Shown one piece after another: positions 45,616-55,667 of a stretch of DNA of 64,000 nt. Location of the stretch: assembly GCF_006376675.1 (NCBI RefSeq), contig NZ_VEWK01000001.1, positions 434,001 to 498,000 of the forward strand. Reading direction: 5' to 3'. How positions within the stretch are numbered: position 1 is the stretch's first letter; every line of letters starts with the position of its first letter. The DNA comes from Brucella pecoris (GTDB lineage Bacteria > Pseudomonadota > Alphaproteobacteria > Rhizobiales > Rhizobiaceae). A model generated the notes under the pieces. That model made no database searches. It worked only from the letters and a program-made list of their open reading frames with translations, and had not been told where the DNA came from. Both the position numbers and the translations under genes were made by a program.

Positions 45616-46662
45616 ATGGCCATAGCAAGAGGTTACGCTGCTACGGATGCAGATGAGCCGTTGGTTTCGTTCACTTTTGAGCGGCGCGAGCCCAATGCGG
45701 ATGACGTGGTCATCTCGATCCAGTATTGCGGTGTTTGCCATTCCGACATCCATACCGTTCGCAATGAATGGAAGAATGCCGTTTATCCCATCGTTCCGGG
45801 GCATGAAATTGCAGGTGTCGTCACGGCCGTCGGCGATGCGGTTACCAAGTTCAAGGTCGGTGATAAGGTCGGGGTCGGCTGTTTCGTGGATTCCTGTGTT
45901 GGCTGCGCCAGCCGGGATGTCGACAATGAGCACTATCTTCCAGGTCTCATCCAGACCTACAATACCTTCGATGCCGAGGGAAAAGAACGGACGCAAGGCG
46001 GATATTCCGACCATATTGTTGTCAAGGAAGGCTATGTCCTCTCCATGCCTGACAACCTTCCGCTCGATGCGGCAGCACCACTGCTTTGCGCAGGAATCAC
46101 CCTCTATTCGCCATTGCGCCACTGGAATGCCGGCCCCGGCAAGCGTGTCGCGATTGTCGGCATGGGTGGGCTCGGGCATATGGGCGTCAAGCTCGCCAAT
46201 GCCATGGGCGCGCATGTTACGGTTCTAAGCCAGTCACTTTCTAAAAAGGACGACGGTCTCAAACTCGGTGCCCACGAATATTATGCCACCAGCGATGCAG
46301 CCACCTTCGAGAAGCTGGCGGGATCGTTTGATCTCATTATCTGTACAGTTGGTGTGGCCATTGATTGGAATGCCTATCTTGGCCTGCTCAAGGTGAACGG
46401 CACGATGGTTGTTGTCGGGGTTCCTGAGAACATGGTGCCCGTGCATGCGTTCTCGCTCATTCCCGGTCGCAAGTCGCTTGCGGGATCGATGATCGGATCA
46501 ATCAAGGAAACGCAGGAAATGCTGGACTTCTGCGGCCAGCACAACATTGTTTCCGAGATTGAAAAGATAAACATCCAGGACATTAACGAAGCCTATGAGC
46601 GCGTTCTGAAAAGCGATGTGCGCTATCGCTTCGTCATCGATATGGCTTCGCTGCCAGCTTAA
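45616..46662 (+). CDS. Zinc-dependent NAD(P) alcohol dehydrogenase (YahK-like)
   Basis: A medium-chain dehydrogenase of 348 aa close to the cinnamyl-alcohol-dehydrogenase/YahK group. Catalytic zinc ligands appear in [10 protein letters not shown] and GHEIAG. The structural zinc region is altered to [18 protein letters not shown], keeping only part of the usual four cysteines. The nucleotide-binding motif is [18 protein letters not shown]. Family enzymes reduce aldehydes with NADPH. The ATG at 45616 has GGAG upstream. Divergent from the AraC regulator. Confidence 0.92.
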   Translation: MAIARGYAATDADEPLVSFTFERREPNADDVVISIQYCGVCHSDIHTVRNEWKNAVYPIVPGHEIAGVVTAVGDAVTKFKVGDKVGVGCFVDSCVGCASRDVDNEHYLPGLIQTYNTFDAEGKERTQGGYSDHIVVKEGYVLSMPDNLPLDAAAPLLCAGITLYSPLRHWNAGPGKRVAIVGMGGLGHMGVKLANAMGAHVTVLSQSLSKKDDGLKLGAHEYYATSDAATFEKLAGSFDLIICTVGVAIDWNAYLGLLKVNGTMVVVGVPENMVPVHAFSLIPGRKSLAGSMIGSIKETQEMLDFCGQHNIVSEIEKINIQDINEAYERVLKSDVRYRFVIDMASLPA

Positions 46663-46673
46663 ATCGATAGTTT

Positions 46674-46709
46674 GCGCGGCGCTCTTTCAGGGTGCCGCGC
46701 AGGCTATTT
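46674..46709. terminator. Probable terminator between the alcohol dehydrogenase and DUF3060 genes
   Basis: An 8-bp stem TGCGCGGC / GCCGCGCA with a 13-base loop, followed by GGCTATTTTTATT on the plus strand. It lies 12 bases after the dehydrogenase stop in a convergent gap. Confidence 0.7.
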
Positions 46710-47222
46710 TTATTCAGCCTTGGTTACGTCGTTGTCAGCGCCGGAGATGGAGATTGTCGGTTCAGTGGAACCGCCGGCGAGCGACCACGTGACCTGATGG
46801 CTCACGCCGCTGACGTCGAACTGCGAAGGCCCGTCAACCTTTACATTGACGATATTTGCTGCGCCGGAAACGTCCAGTGACGAAGGTTCTGTTCCTTCTT
46901 TCAGGGTGGCCGTTACCTGGTTATTCGACACTTCAACGACCAGCTTCCCCGTTGCTCCGCCCGAAACCGTGTTGTTGGTCCCGGATATCGAAAGCTGCCG
47001 CGCATTTTCGAAGGTCACGGTATGGGAGACACCGTGAACGGTGACGTGGCCGCATTCTCCCATGAGCTTGACTGTGTTTTCCGCACCGTAAATCCCGACA
47101 TCGCCAGCCGTGCAGGTGATTTCCCTGCCGATGCCAACGCCTTCGATTGTTTGCTCGTCAGCGAAAGACAAGGTTGCAGCAAGAGATGTCAGGCCGCCTG
47201 TCATCAATGCAATTTTCAACAT
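46710..47222 (-). CDS. Exported DUF3060 protein
   Basis: A 170-aa secreted protein with a signal peptide (MLKIALMTGGLTSLAATLSFA|DE). The remainder is made of short repeated beta strands with the pattern xVxVxGxxHxVTxxx and SGxxNxV (for example VTVHGVSHTVTF, LSISGTNNTVSG, VSGVSHQVTW), the DUF3060 pattern, probably a small right-handed beta solenoid. Two cysteines (CTAGDVGIYG..., GECGH) may pair. The role is unknown. The ATG at 47222 has AGAGGT upstream. An ATG at 47246 is an alternative. Confidence 0.82.
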   Translation of the reverse strand: MLKIALMTGGLTSLAATLSFADEQTIEGVGIGREITCTAGDVGIYGAENTVKLMGECGHVTVHGVSHTVTFENARQLSISGTNNTVSGGATGKLVVEVSNNQVTATLKEGTEPSSLDVSGAANIVNVKVDGPSQFDVSGVSHQVTWSLAGGSTEPTISISGADNDVTKAE

Positions 47223-47401
47223 CTCGACCTCTTTTACCAAAGCCATGTGCGACGATTATTAACCATAGTGCATCTGATCTGTATAGAGATGGCTTCGCCA
47301 GGTCGATGCCTGTTCGACACGAACATTTTGCTTATCGCTTATTATCATGAGCTGAATTACACTTGGTTGTGCAGCGTTCATGCGGCGGGGGAAAGGCACC
47401 T

Positions 47402-48547
47402 TTGGGATTCGACCAGAACACTTTGTTTTTTGCGACGGGTATCTGTTCTCTGGCAGTCGGCCTTACGATCCTGAGTGTCTGGTATCAGAACTCGCGTGAC
47501 AAATTCCTACTCTGGGGTTGCCTCGGCATGATCCTGCTCGGTACGGGGGCAGTGCTTTACTATGCCGGACCTCTGCCGCTGGCCATAGCCTCCATTGTTG
47601 CCTTCAGTCTGGAGAGTATCGGTTTCATATTCCTGATTGTCGGTTCGCGACAGATTTCAGGGCGTCGGGTCTACAGAAGCTTTCTTGTGGGGCTGGCGAT
47701 TGTTGTCATATGCGCCACCGCACTTCCCATTCTTGCCGGCCAGACGGGCACTGGCACAGCGATCTTCAACCTGACTTCGGCTCTGTTGCTCCTGCTGACG
47801 GCGAAAGAATATTTCCGTGTCTATCGGGAAGCGCCCGTCCCGGTCCTTGGCATGATCGTTCTTTATACCCTGACGGCGATTTCGTTCTTTCTGTGCGGCG
47901 CTGTCATCCTGCATGAACAACAATGGGTGATGACTGCGATCCCAAGCAATTGGGCCGAAGATATCAACGCCATCACCGCCATCATAGGCATCACCGGTAT
48001 TGGTGCGCTGTCGCTGAATTTCACCCAGTCGCGCATTGCCCGCCGTCATGCCAATGAGGCACGCACCGACAGTCTGACCGGATTGCTGAACCGGCGCGCA
48101 CTTTACGGCGTGCTGGACGACAATGAACTGCGGCTCGGGGATTCAGTCGTGATCTTCGATCTTGATGCGTTCAAATCCATCAATGATACGCATGGACACA
48201 TTGTTGGCGATCAGGTGCTGGGCACCTTCTCCGACGTTCTGCGCAGCCATGTCAAAGGGGCGGCTCTCCTCTCTCGTATCGGTGGCGAGGAGTTTGTTCT
48301 GATCTTGAGGCAGAAACACAATAGCGATGTTCTCGCTCTTGCCGACGCAATCCGCAAAGCCTTTGCGGCAATTGCCTTCGAGGCGCCGGTTGGGGAGTTC
48401 TCAACGACGACCAGTGCGGGGATCGCTTTCTGCACACCGGGAGACGATGATTTCCAGACCGTCTTCCGAAGAGCAGATGCCGCACTTTATCGCGCCAAGC
48501 ATATGGGCCGAAATAAGGTCTGCACGGAACTGCACAGCGTCGCCTGA
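47402..48547 (+). CDS. Membrane-bound diguanylate cyclase (GGDEF domain)
   Basis: A 381-aa protein that should make cyclic di-GMP. The N-terminal ~215 residues contain about seven hydrophobic segments with no recognised sensory domain. A GGDEF domain follows (DSLTGLLNRRALY, VVIFDLDAFKSINDTHGHIVGDQVL, and the catalytic RIGGEEF with GGEEF near residues 294-298). The inhibitory RxxD I-site four residues before GGEEF is absent (SHVKGAALLSRIGGEEF), so product feedback is probably lost. I chose the TTG at 47402 because a GGGGGAAAGG site precedes it. A TTG at 47363 is also open. Confidence 0.88.
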   Translation: MGFDQNTLFFATGICSLAVGLTILSVWYQNSRDKFLLWGCLGMILLGTGAVLYYAGPLPLAIASIVAFSLESIGFIFLIVGSRQISGRRVYRSFLVGLAIVVICATALPILAGQTGTGTAIFNLTSALLLLLTAKEYFRVYREAPVPVLGMIVLYTLTAISFFLCGAVILHEQQWVMTAIPSNWAEDINAITAIIGITGIGALSLNFTQSRIARRHANEARTDSLTGLLNRRALYGVLDDNELRLGDSVVIFDLDAFKSINDTHGHIVGDQVLGTFSDVLRSHVKGAALLSRIGGEEFVLILRQKHNSDVLALADAIRKAFAAIAFEAPVGEFSTTTSAGIAFCTPGDDDFQTVFRRADAALYRAKHMGRNKVCTELHSVA

Positions 48548-48561
48548 ATTCTTCCGCATGA

Positions 48562-48586
48562 AAAAGGGCCTGAAATCAGGCCCTTT
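48562..48586. terminator. Bidirectional terminator between the diguanylate cyclase and opp operons
   Basis: A stem AAAAGGGCCTGA / TCAGGCCCTTTT with only a short AA-containing loop, followed by CGCTTTT. It serves the two convergent transcription units. Confidence 0.88.
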
Positions 48587-48609
48587 TCGCTTTTCATTCC
48601 GTCACGACG

Positions 48610-50214
48610 TCACGTACCAAAGCGTTCTTCGCTGAGCGCTGCCGCCATCAGGGCTTTGGTATAGTCCTCGCGTGGCTGATCGAAGACCTGTTCGGTATCT
48701 CCCTGTTCGACGATCTTTCCATTCTTCATCACGATCACATAGTCCGAGACCGCACGCACGACCGCCATGTCGTGGCTGATGAAGAGATAGGACAGGCCAT
48801 GGTCCTTTTGCAGATCGCGCAGCAGGGTGACGATCTGCTTCTGTACCGAACGGTCCAGCGCGCTTGTCGGCTCGTCGAGTACGATCACGCGCGGTTTCAG
48901 GATCATTGTGCGCGCAATGGCGATGCGCTGGCGCTGGCCACCGGAAAACTCGTGCGGATAGCGATTGCGCATGGCCGGGTCCATGCCGACTTCCCGCAAG
49001 GCTTCCTGAGCACGGCGATCGCGCTCTTTCGCCGAAAGGTTCGGTTCGTGGATGAGAAGCCCTTCGGTGATGATGCGCCCAACAGTCATGCGGGGGCTGA
49101 GCGAGCCGAACGGATCCTGAAAGACAAGCTGCAATTCACGGCGTTTCGGACGCATAGCCTGCGATTCTGTCGGCAATTCCTTGCCGAGATAGGCGATGCG
49201 GCCTTCTGATGGGAGAAGACGCAGAATGGCACGACCCAGCGTGGACTTGCCGGAGCCGGATTCGCCTACGATGCCGATGGTCTGGCCTTGCTTCAGCGTC
49301 AGCGAGACATTGTTGACGGCGGTGAGATAGTTCGCAGCGCCGAGCCATGGTTTGCTGATGAGGAAGTTGACCTTCACATTGTCGGCGCGAATGAGCACCG
49401 GGGCATCGTCGCGGGGAGGGATTTTTTCGCCTTCCGGCTCTGCATCGAGCAGCATCTTCGTATAGGGATGCTCAGGCGCGGTGAAGAGCTTTTCCGTCTC
49501 GTTGGTTTCAACCACTTCACCTGAACGCATGACATAGACCCGGTCGGCAAAGCGCCGCACGATGCCAAGATCGTGCGTGATGAAGACCACCGCCATTCCC
49601 AACCGTTCCTGCAGGTCGGCCAGAAGGTCCAGAATCTGCGCCTGAATGGTGACGTCGAGCGCGGTCGTCGGCTCGTCCGCGATCAGGATGTCGGGTTCGT
49701 TTGCGAGTGCCATGGCGATCATGACGCGCTGGCGCTGTCCGCCAGACAGCTCATAGGGATAGCTGTCGATGCGACGCTCCGGTTCCGGAATGCCAACAAG
49801 CTTCAGTAGTTCAAGAATACGCGGGCGCGCCTGCTTCTTGTTCATGCCGCGATGGTAGCGAAGCGGTTCCGCAAGCTGGTCGCCAATGCGATAAAGCGGA
49901 TCGAGCGATGTCATCGGCTCCTGAAAGATCATCGTGATCTTCGCACCGCGGATAGTGTTCAGCTTCTTTTCGGACATGCCGATCAGATCCTGACCGCGAT
50001 AGAGCGCCTGGCCGGTCGCCTTGCCGTTCTGGGCCAGAAGGCCCATCATCGCCATGGTCGTCTGGCTCTTACCCGAACCGGACTCGCCGACAATGGCGAT
50101 GGTTTCACCGGCTTTGACATCAAGATCGATGCCGCGAACCGCCTCTACCGGACCGTCATGCGTGTCGAAAGTGACCTTCAGGTCGCGCACGCTCAGAATG
50201 TTTTCCTTCGTCAT
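48610..50214 (-). CDS. Oligopeptide ABC transporter, fused OppD-OppF ATPase
   Basis: A 534-aa protein with two complete ABC ATPase domains in one chain, replacing separate OppD and OppF (YejF-like arrangement). The first domain shows [24 protein letters not shown] and [12 protein letters not shown]. The second shows [24 protein letters not shown] and [12 protein letters not shown]. Each is followed by an oligopeptide-type C-terminal extension ([22 protein letters not shown]). The ATG at 50214 lies 1 base after the oppC stop. It is the last gene of the opp operon. Confidence 0.94.
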   Translation of the reverse strand: MTKENILSVRDLKVTFDTHDGPVEAVRGIDLDVKAGETIAIVGESGSGKSQTTMAMMGLLAQNGKATGQALYRGQDLIGMSEKKLNTIRGAKITMIFQEPMTSLDPLYRIGDQLAEPLRYHRGMNKKQARPRILELLKLVGIPEPERRIDSYPYELSGGQRQRVMIAMALANEPDILIADEPTTALDVTIQAQILDLLADLQERLGMAVVFITHDLGIVRRFADRVYVMRSGEVVETNETEKLFTAPEHPYTKMLLDAEPEGEKIPPRDDAPVLIRADNVKVNFLISKPWLGAANYLTAVNNVSLTLKQGQTIGIVGESGSGKSTLGRAILRLLPSEGRIAYLGKELPTESQAMRPKRRELQLVFQDPFGSLSPRMTVGRIITEGLLIHEPNLSAKERDRRAQEALREVGMDPAMRNRYPHEFSGGQRQRIAIARTMILKPRVIVLDEPTSALDRSVQKQIVTLLRDLQKDHGLSYLFISHDMAVVRAVSDYVIVMKNGKIVEQGDTEQVFDQPREDYTKALMAAALSEERFGT

Positions 50215-50215
50215 C

Positions 50216-51349
50216 TCAGCGATCCTTCGGGTCAAGGCTGTCGCGCAGGCCATCGCCAAGGAAGTTCAGCGCAAACAGGATGATGGTCAGCGTTGCGGCG
50301 GGCCAGATCAATTGCCAGCCTGCGCCGCGCATGTTCTGGGCCCCTTCGGAAATCAGCAGCCCCAGAGAGGTGAGGGGGTCCTGAACGCCGAGACCGAGGA
50401 AGGAGAGGAGACTTTCGAGCAGGATTGCCTTCGGTACCAGCAACGTCACGAAAACGATGACCGGGCCGAGCGCATTCGGAATTATATGACGGGTGATGAC
50501 GCCGCGCCGTGTCGCGCCAAGCGCTTCTGCCGCCTGAACGAATTCCTGACGTTTGAGGCTCAATGTCTGTCCGCGCACGATGCGCGCCATATCCAGCCAT
50601 TCCGTCGCGCCGATGGCGATGAAGATGATGAAAATGGATCGCCCGAAGAAGACGAGCATCAATATCACGAAGAAGATGAAGGGCAGCGAATAGAGAATAT
50701 CGACCAACCGCATCATCACATTGTCGACGCGTCCGCCTAGATAACCGGAGATGGCGCCGAAGGACACACCCAGAATCAGAGACATTGCCGACGCAAGCAA
50801 GCCGATGGCAAGCGACATGCGCACACCGATGAAGATGCGCGTCATCAGATCGCGGCCCAGATTATCGGTGCCGAGTAGGAAGTAATTGCGTGTCACGTTG
50901 AGGGTCAGCTTGCCCGACAGCCCATCGGAAGCGATGTCGATCTTCGGATTGCTGAACAGGTCGGAGCGCTGGAAATAACGCAGCACACGTTCATCCGTCG
51001 GGCGCTGTGCGGTGAAATCGACAACGACATTGTTGCCGCTCAGTTCCGGTTCGCTGGCAGCTTTCAATCGCGCGCGGGCGAGTTCGCGTTCAAGGCCCGG
51101 CATGATCGTATCAGAACGTGGATAGGCCTCTAGGCTCGGTGCCACACGCACGAACTGCGGATAAATCTTGTCATAGGGATGCGGGCTCAGCATTGGGCCG
51201 AATACGCCCAGAAAAGCCATCAGCAGAAGGACGATGGCGCTTGCCACTGCAGCCTTGTTCTTGCGCAGGCGCAGCCATGCGTCCTGCCAGAGCGAGCGGC
51301 TTGGAACTTCCAGTCGGGCTGTTTCCGTCGGTACAGAAAGATCAGTCAT
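50216..51349 (-). CDS. oppC: Oligopeptide ABC transporter permease OppC
   Basis: An inner-membrane permease of 377 aa. The first helix ([17 protein letters not shown]) is followed by a long periplasmic insertion (about residues 65-155), larger than in simple dipeptide permeases and typical of OppC of oligopeptide systems. The EAA loop is [29 protein letters not shown]. It overlaps oppB by 8 bases and ends one base before the ATPase ATG. Confidence 0.93.
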   Translation of the reverse strand: MTDLSVPTETARLEVPSRSLWQDAWLRLRKNKAAVASAIVLLLMAFLGVFGPMLSPHPYDKIYPQFVRVAPSLEAYPRSDTIMPGLERELARARLKAASEPELSGNNVVVDFTAQRPTDERVLRYFQRSDLFSNPKIDIASDGLSGKLTLNVTRNYFLLGTDNLGRDLMTRIFIGVRMSLAIGLLASAMSLILGVSFGAISGYLGGRVDNVMMRLVDILYSLPFIFFVILMLVFFGRSIFIIFIAIGATEWLDMARIVRGQTLSLKRQEFVQAAEALGATRRGVITRHIIPNALGPVIVFVTLLVPKAILLESLLSFLGLGVQDPLTSLGLLISEGAQNMRGAGWQLIWPAATLTIILFALNFLGDGLRDSLDPKDR

Positions 51350-52265
51350 AGCGAACCCTCGGATCAAGCCACGCATAAAGAAGGTCGACAATCAGGTTGA
51401 ACACCACGACGAAGACCGAAATGACAACAACGGTTCCCATGACGAGGGTGTAATCGCGGCTGAGCGCGCCCTGCACGAAATAGCGACCGATGCCGGGAAT
51501 GCCGAAAATCGTCTCGACCACGACCGAACCCGTGAGCAAGGCTGCAGCCGTCGGGCCGAGATAGGAAACGGCGGGGAGCATGGCGGCCCGCAATGCATGC
51601 ACACCGACAACCACGCGCGAAGGCAGGCCATAGGCGCGGGCGGTGCGCACGTGATTGGCACGCAATGCTTCGATTGTGGCGCCGCGTACGAGGCGCGCAA
51701 TGACGCCAACCTGCGGCAAGGCAAGCGTCAGGACCGGCAATATCCAGTAGGTTATATTGGCCGACGACCAGCCGCCTGCCGGAACCCAGCCGAGAATGAC
51801 GCCGAACAGAAGGCTGAGGAGAGGGGCTACAACGAAATTCGGCGTGGTAATGCCGAATGTCGCCAGCGCAACGACAAAATAGTCGACGGCCGAATTCTGC
51901 TTCAGCGCAGCCAATGTGCCGAGAAACGTCCCGATGATCGCCGCAAGTGTCAGGCCGAGCGTGCCGAGCATGATTGAAACCGGCAGGCCGGAAGCGAAGA
52001 GATCGTTCACCGTGAAATCTCGCCGTGTGAAGCTTGGCCCAAGATCGCCGTGCAGAAGATTACCCAGATAAATCAGATACTGCTGCCAGAGCGGCGCATC
52101 CATATTATAGGCCTTCTTGAGGTTCTCCAGGATCAACGGATCGATAGGCCGTTCAAGGTCGAAAGGCCCGCCAGGCGCCAACCGGATCAGAAAGAACGTC
52201 AGGGTGATGATGATGAATATAGTGGGTATCGCACTACCCAATCGTCGGAGCGTATAGCCCAGCAT
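51342..52265 (-). CDS. oppB: Oligopeptide ABC transporter permease OppB
   Basis: An inner-membrane permease of 307 aa starting MLGYTLRRLGSAIPTIFIII, the conserved OppB/DppB N-terminus. The EAA loop is NHVRTARAYGLPSRVVVGVHALRAAMLPAV. It ends [15 protein letters not shown]-like, the family C-terminus. It lies 136 bases after the second oppA, with a hairpin in that gap, and overlaps oppC by 8 bases. Confidence 0.94.
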   Translation of the reverse strand: MLGYTLRRLGSAIPTIFIIITLTFFLIRLAPGGPFDLERPIDPLILENLKKAYNMDAPLWQQYLIYLGNLLHGDLGPSFTRRDFTVNDLFASGLPVSIMLGTLGLTLAAIIGTFLGTLAALKQNSAVDYFVVALATFGITTPNFVVAPLLSLLFGVILGWVPAGGWSSANITYWILPVLTLALPQVGVIARLVRGATIEALRANHVRTARAYGLPSRVVVGVHALRAAMLPAVSYLGPTAAALLTGSVVVETIFGIPGIGRYFVQGALSRDYTLVMGTVVVISVFVVVFNLIVDLLYAWLDPRVRYD

Positions 52266-52279
52266 GTTCTTGTCCCTTC

Positions 52280-52311
52280 TTTGCCGAACTGTCTTGCGAC
52301 TGTTCGGCAAA
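52280..52311 (-). other. Stable hairpin in the oppA-oppB intercistronic gap
   Basis: A perfect 10-bp stem TTTGCCGAAC / GTTCGGCAAA with a 12-base loop, 15 bases before the oppB ATG. There is no U run. Such intercistronic hairpins often protect the upstream binding-protein message or damp expression of permease genes. Confidence 0.55.
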
Positions 52312-52401
52312 TCCCAATCTCTTTTTTTACGCATTGTCCCAGGCAAAACCGCTTCGCACTTTTGCTGGAAATGCTCCTTGGGTATTATTTTCTTGTGCTT
52401 T

Positions 52402-53979
52402 TTAGTTCTTAACGGCTAGCCAACGCGTGCCGTGCGAATTCATGAGGTTATCTTCGTAACCCTGAACGCGGTCGGCAACGAGAGCGGTGGACGAATAGTA
52501 CATCAGCGGCACGACGGCCCCATCACTAAGCAGGATTTTCTCTGCTTCGGCGAGTATTTTCGCTCGCTCAGCGAGATCGGTCGTTGTTGCGGATTTCGCC
52601 ATCAGAGCGTCGTAATCCTTGTTCGACCACTCGGCATAATTGAAGTAATTGCCGGTGGTATAGAGCTCCAGGAACGAATTCGGATCGTTGTAATCGCCGA
52701 TCCATCCGTCGCGGGTGATGTCAAACATCCCCTTCTCTTGGAGGTAGTTGTAGAAAGTAGCACCTTCGACTTCATTGAGCGTTGCCTTGATGCCGATATT
52801 ACCCAGCATATTGGCAAGCGCGGCCATGGTGTTCTTGTGATTTTCGGAGGTGTTGTAACGCAAGGTTACCGAGAGGGTGCCGGGCTGTACGCCAGCCTCC
52901 TCCAGCAGTTCCTTAGCTTTGTCTTCCCGATCCAGCACATCTTCGTCGGCGAAATCCAGCTTTGGTGCGTCCTTCACGTAGTTCGCAATACCAGGCGGTA
53001 CCATGGAATTAGCTGGCAGCATCACGCCACGCCAGACTTCATTGGCGATAAAATCGCGGTCAACAGCCATCGATATGGCCCGGCGCACGCGCGGATCGCG
53101 CAGCTTGCTCGAGGGCTCGCCTTTGATGTCGACATAATAGATGCCGAGATAGGGAGCGAGACGGAACTGGCTGCTGAGGTTCTTCTTCACATAGTCCATC
53201 TGTTCGGCTGGAACATCGGAACAGATATCGACTTCCTTCGCCTCAAAGCGACGCATACAGCTTGCCCGATCTTCAAATGGTATCCAGTTAACCGCATCAA
53301 TCTTCACATTGGAAGCATCCCAGTAGTTCGGGTTCTTCTTCATGGAGATCTTGTCATTGGGATTGAAGCTGACAAGCGTATAGGCACCATTGGTCACGAT
53401 ATTGCCAGGCAGGGTGAATTTGTCACCGAACTTCTCGACCGCCTTTTTGTTGACTGGGAAACCGGTCTGATGGGTGAGGAGTTCAAGGAAATAGGGGGCA
53501 GGGTTCTTGAGGGTTATCTGAAGCGTCTTGTCGTCAAGTGCCTTCACACCGAGCTGATCGACCGGCATTTTGCCGGTGGCAACTTCCTCTGCATTCTTTA
53601 TCGCGTAAAGGACGCTGGCATAACCGGCAGCCGTTTTCGGGTCCATAATGCGGCGGAAGGAAAACTCGAAATCACCAGCGGTAACTGGATCGCCGTTCGA
53701 CCATTTGGCATTCTCGCGCATATGGAACGTGTAGATGAGGCCATCTTCGGAAATATCCCACGAAGAAGCTGCGCCGGGAATAGATTCGCCCTTCTCGTTC
53801 TGCGCGAGCAAACCTTCATAAAGGTCGCGCAGGACGCGGTTTTCCGAAACAGTTGTCGTGTGATGCTGGTCCAACGTGGCCGGATCGGTATCGTTACCCC
53901 GGTTAAGCACTGTTTCTGCCGCTGCGGCACCGCTCAGCGCTATCAGGCAAACGCCGGTCATCAAGAATCCGCGAACCAT
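52402..53979 (-). CDS. oppA: Oligopeptide-binding protein OppA, copy 2
   Basis: A 525-aa periplasmic receptor. The signal peptide is MVRGFLMTGVCLIALSGAAA, cut near AAA|ETV. SBP_bac_5 signatures are LNRGNDTDPATLDQHH, KWSNGDPVTAGDFEFSFRRIMDPKTAAGYAS-type sequence, and YNDPNSFLELY. It is a close tandem paralogue of the next gene: the sequences align without large gaps from signal to C-terminus (TRWLAVKN versus TRWLSFKQ). The ATG at 53979 fits the paralogue start. Confidence 0.93.
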   Translation of the reverse strand: MVRGFLMTGVCLIALSGAAAAETVLNRGNDTDPATLDQHHTTTVSENRVLRDLYEGLLAQNEKGESIPGAASSWDISEDGLIYTFHMRENAKWSNGDPVTAGDFEFSFRRIMDPKTAAGYASVLYAIKNAEEVATGKMPVDQLGVKALDDKTLQITLKNPAPYFLELLTHQTGFPVNKKAVEKFGDKFTLPGNIVTNGAYTLVSFNPNDKISMKKNPNYWDASNVKIDAVNWIPFEDRASCMRRFEAKEVDICSDVPAEQMDYVKKNLSSQFRLAPYLGIYYVDIKGEPSSKLRDPRVRRAISMAVDRDFIANEVWRGVMLPANSMVPPGIANYVKDAPKLDFADEDVLDREDKAKELLEEAGVQPGTLSVTLRYNTSENHKNTMAALANMLGNIGIKATLNEVEGATFYNYLQEKGMFDITRDGWIGDYNDPNSFLELYTTGNYFNYAEWSNKDYDALMAKSATTTDLAERAKILAEAEKILLSDGAVVPLMYYSSTALVADRVQGYEDNLMNSHGTRWLAVKN

Positions 53980-54089
53980 TGAAGAACTCCCATATGCTTT
54001 TAAAAATGTTCGCCCCGATAAATGAGGGCCCTCCGGAACTGCCGGAAGAAAAAAGGGCCGCGCCAACAGACGCAGCCCAAGCTGAAAAT

Positions 54090-55667
54090 TTATTGTTTAA
54101 ATGAGAGCCAGCGCGTCTTGTGGCTATCCATGAGGTTATCGTTCCAACCGTCGATCTTGTCCGAAACAAGGGCGCGCGACGAATAGTAGAGGATCGGGAT
54201 ATTGCTCATCTCATCGAGCTTCAGCTTTTCGGCTTCAGCCAGCGTCTTGGCACGTTCATTGAGATCGAGAATTTTTTCGGCCTTCGCCATCAACGCATCG
54301 TAGTCGGCGTTCTTCACTTTGGAATAGTTGAAGCTCACATTGCTCTGGCTGATGAAAAGGAAGTTCTGTGGATCGTTGTAATCGCCGATCCAGCCCGCAC
54401 GGGCGATATCGAATGGGCCGTCGTCGCGCATGAAATTGAAGTAAGTCGCACCTTCTGTTTCGTTGAGCGAAGCTTTGATGCCGATATTGCCGAGCTGATC
54501 GGCGATGGCGGCCATGGTGTTCTTGTTGTTTTCCGAGGTATTATACAGCAGTTCGATCGAAAGCGCGTTCGGCTCGACACCTGCCTCCTTCAACAGCTCC
54601 TTGGCCTTGTCTTCGCGCTCCAGCATGTCGTCGGAATAGTCGAGCTTTGGCGCATCCTTCACATAGTTGGCGATGCCTGGAGGAACCATCGAATAGCCCG
54701 GCAGCATGGTGCCTTGCCAGACCTGGTCAGCGATGAAATCACGGTCGATAGCCATGGAAATCGCCTGACGGACGCGTGGGTCCTTCAACTTGCTGTCCGC
54801 AGTCTTGCCCTTCACCGGCAGATAATAGACGCCGAGATAAGGCGCCATGCGGAATTCCTTGGAAAGGTTCTTCTTCACATAGTCCATCTGCTCGGCAGGA
54901 ACGTCGGAACAGATCTGCACTTCCTTCGCCTCGAAGCGACGCATGCAGCTTGCGCGATCCTCGAACGGTATCCAGTTCACCGTATCGATCTTCACTTGAT
55001 CCGCCTCATAGTAATGCGGATTCTTCTTCATCACGATCTTGTCGTTCGGGGTGAAGCTTTCCAGCATATAGGCGCCGTTCGTCACCATCTTGCCGGGGGT
55101 GGTGAACTTGTCACCGTTTTCCTCGACGCTCTTCTGGTTCAGCGGAAAACCGGTCTGATGGGTCAGCAACTCAAGGAAATACGGAGCAGGGGCATTCAAC
55201 GTAACCTTGAGGGTATGGTCATCGACAGCTTCGACGCCGAGCTGGTCAGTGGGCTTCTTGCCACCGGCAATGTCTTCAGCATTCTTGATAATGAACAGCA
55301 TGCTGGCATAACCGGCGGCCGTTTTAGGGTCCATCAGGCGGCGGAATGTGAACTGGAAGTCACCGGCTGTAACCGGATCGCCGTTCGACCATTTTGCATC
55401 ATCGCGCAGATGGAAAGTGTAGACCGTGCCGTCTTCGGAAACGTCCCAGGATTTTGCTACGCCCGGAACTGCCTCGCCTTTTGCGTTCTGAATAGTCAGG
55501 CCGTCATACAGATCACGCATGACGTTACCTTCAGCCACCGTCGAGGTGCGGTGATGGTCCAATGTCGCCGGATCAGTGTCGTTACCGCGATTGAGAACTA
55601 CTTCAGCCGAAGCTGCACCGGCCAGCGCCAGAAGACACACACCTGTCAGTAGAAATTTACGATACAT
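54090..55667 (-). CDS. oppA: Oligopeptide-binding protein OppA, copy 1 (first gene of operon)
   Basis: A 525-aa periplasmic oligopeptide receptor with signal peptide MYRKFLLTGVCLLALAGAASA|EV and the same family signatures as copy 2. Differences concentrate in the C-terminal half (for example FMRDDGPFDIARAGWIGDYNDPQNFLFISQ against YLQEKGMFDITRDGWIGDYNDPNSFLELY, quoted only to locate the region near residues 420-450), which could alter peptide preference. GAGGGG precedes the ATG. It is the promoter-proximal gene of the opp operon, preceded by an AT-rich region. Confidence 0.94.
   Translation of the reverse strand: MYRKFLLTGVCLLALAGAASAEVVLNRGNDTDPATLDHHRTSTVAEGNVMRDLYDGLTIQNAKGEAVPGVAKSWDVSEDGTVYTFHLRDDAKWSNGDPVTAGDFQFTFRRLMDPKTAAGYASMLFIIKNAEDIAGGKKPTDQLGVEAVDDHTLKVTLNAPAPYFLELLTHQTGFPLNQKSVEENGDKFTTPGKMVTNGAYMLESFTPNDKIVMKKNPHYYEADQVKIDTVNWIPFEDRASCMRRFEAKEVQICSDVPAEQMDYVKKNLSKEFRMAPYLGVYYLPVKGKTADSKLKDPRVRQAISMAIDRDFIADQVWQGTMLPGYSMVPPGIANYVKDAPKLDYSDDMLEREDKAKELLKEAGVEPNALSIELLYNTSENNKNTMAAIADQLGNIGIKASLNETEGATYFNFMRDDGPFDIARAGWIGDYNDPQNFLFISQSNVSFNYSKVKNADYDALMAKAEKILDLNERAKTLAEAEKLKLDEMSNIPILYYSSRALVSDKIDGWNDNLMDSHKTRWLSFKQ

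Noticed and set aside
54120-55652. Long plus-strand open frame opposite oppA copy 1 (and a similar one at 52432-53982)
   Set aside because: Both arise from codon bias of the two paralogous binding protein genes. Their similarity to each other only reflects the duplication on the other strand.
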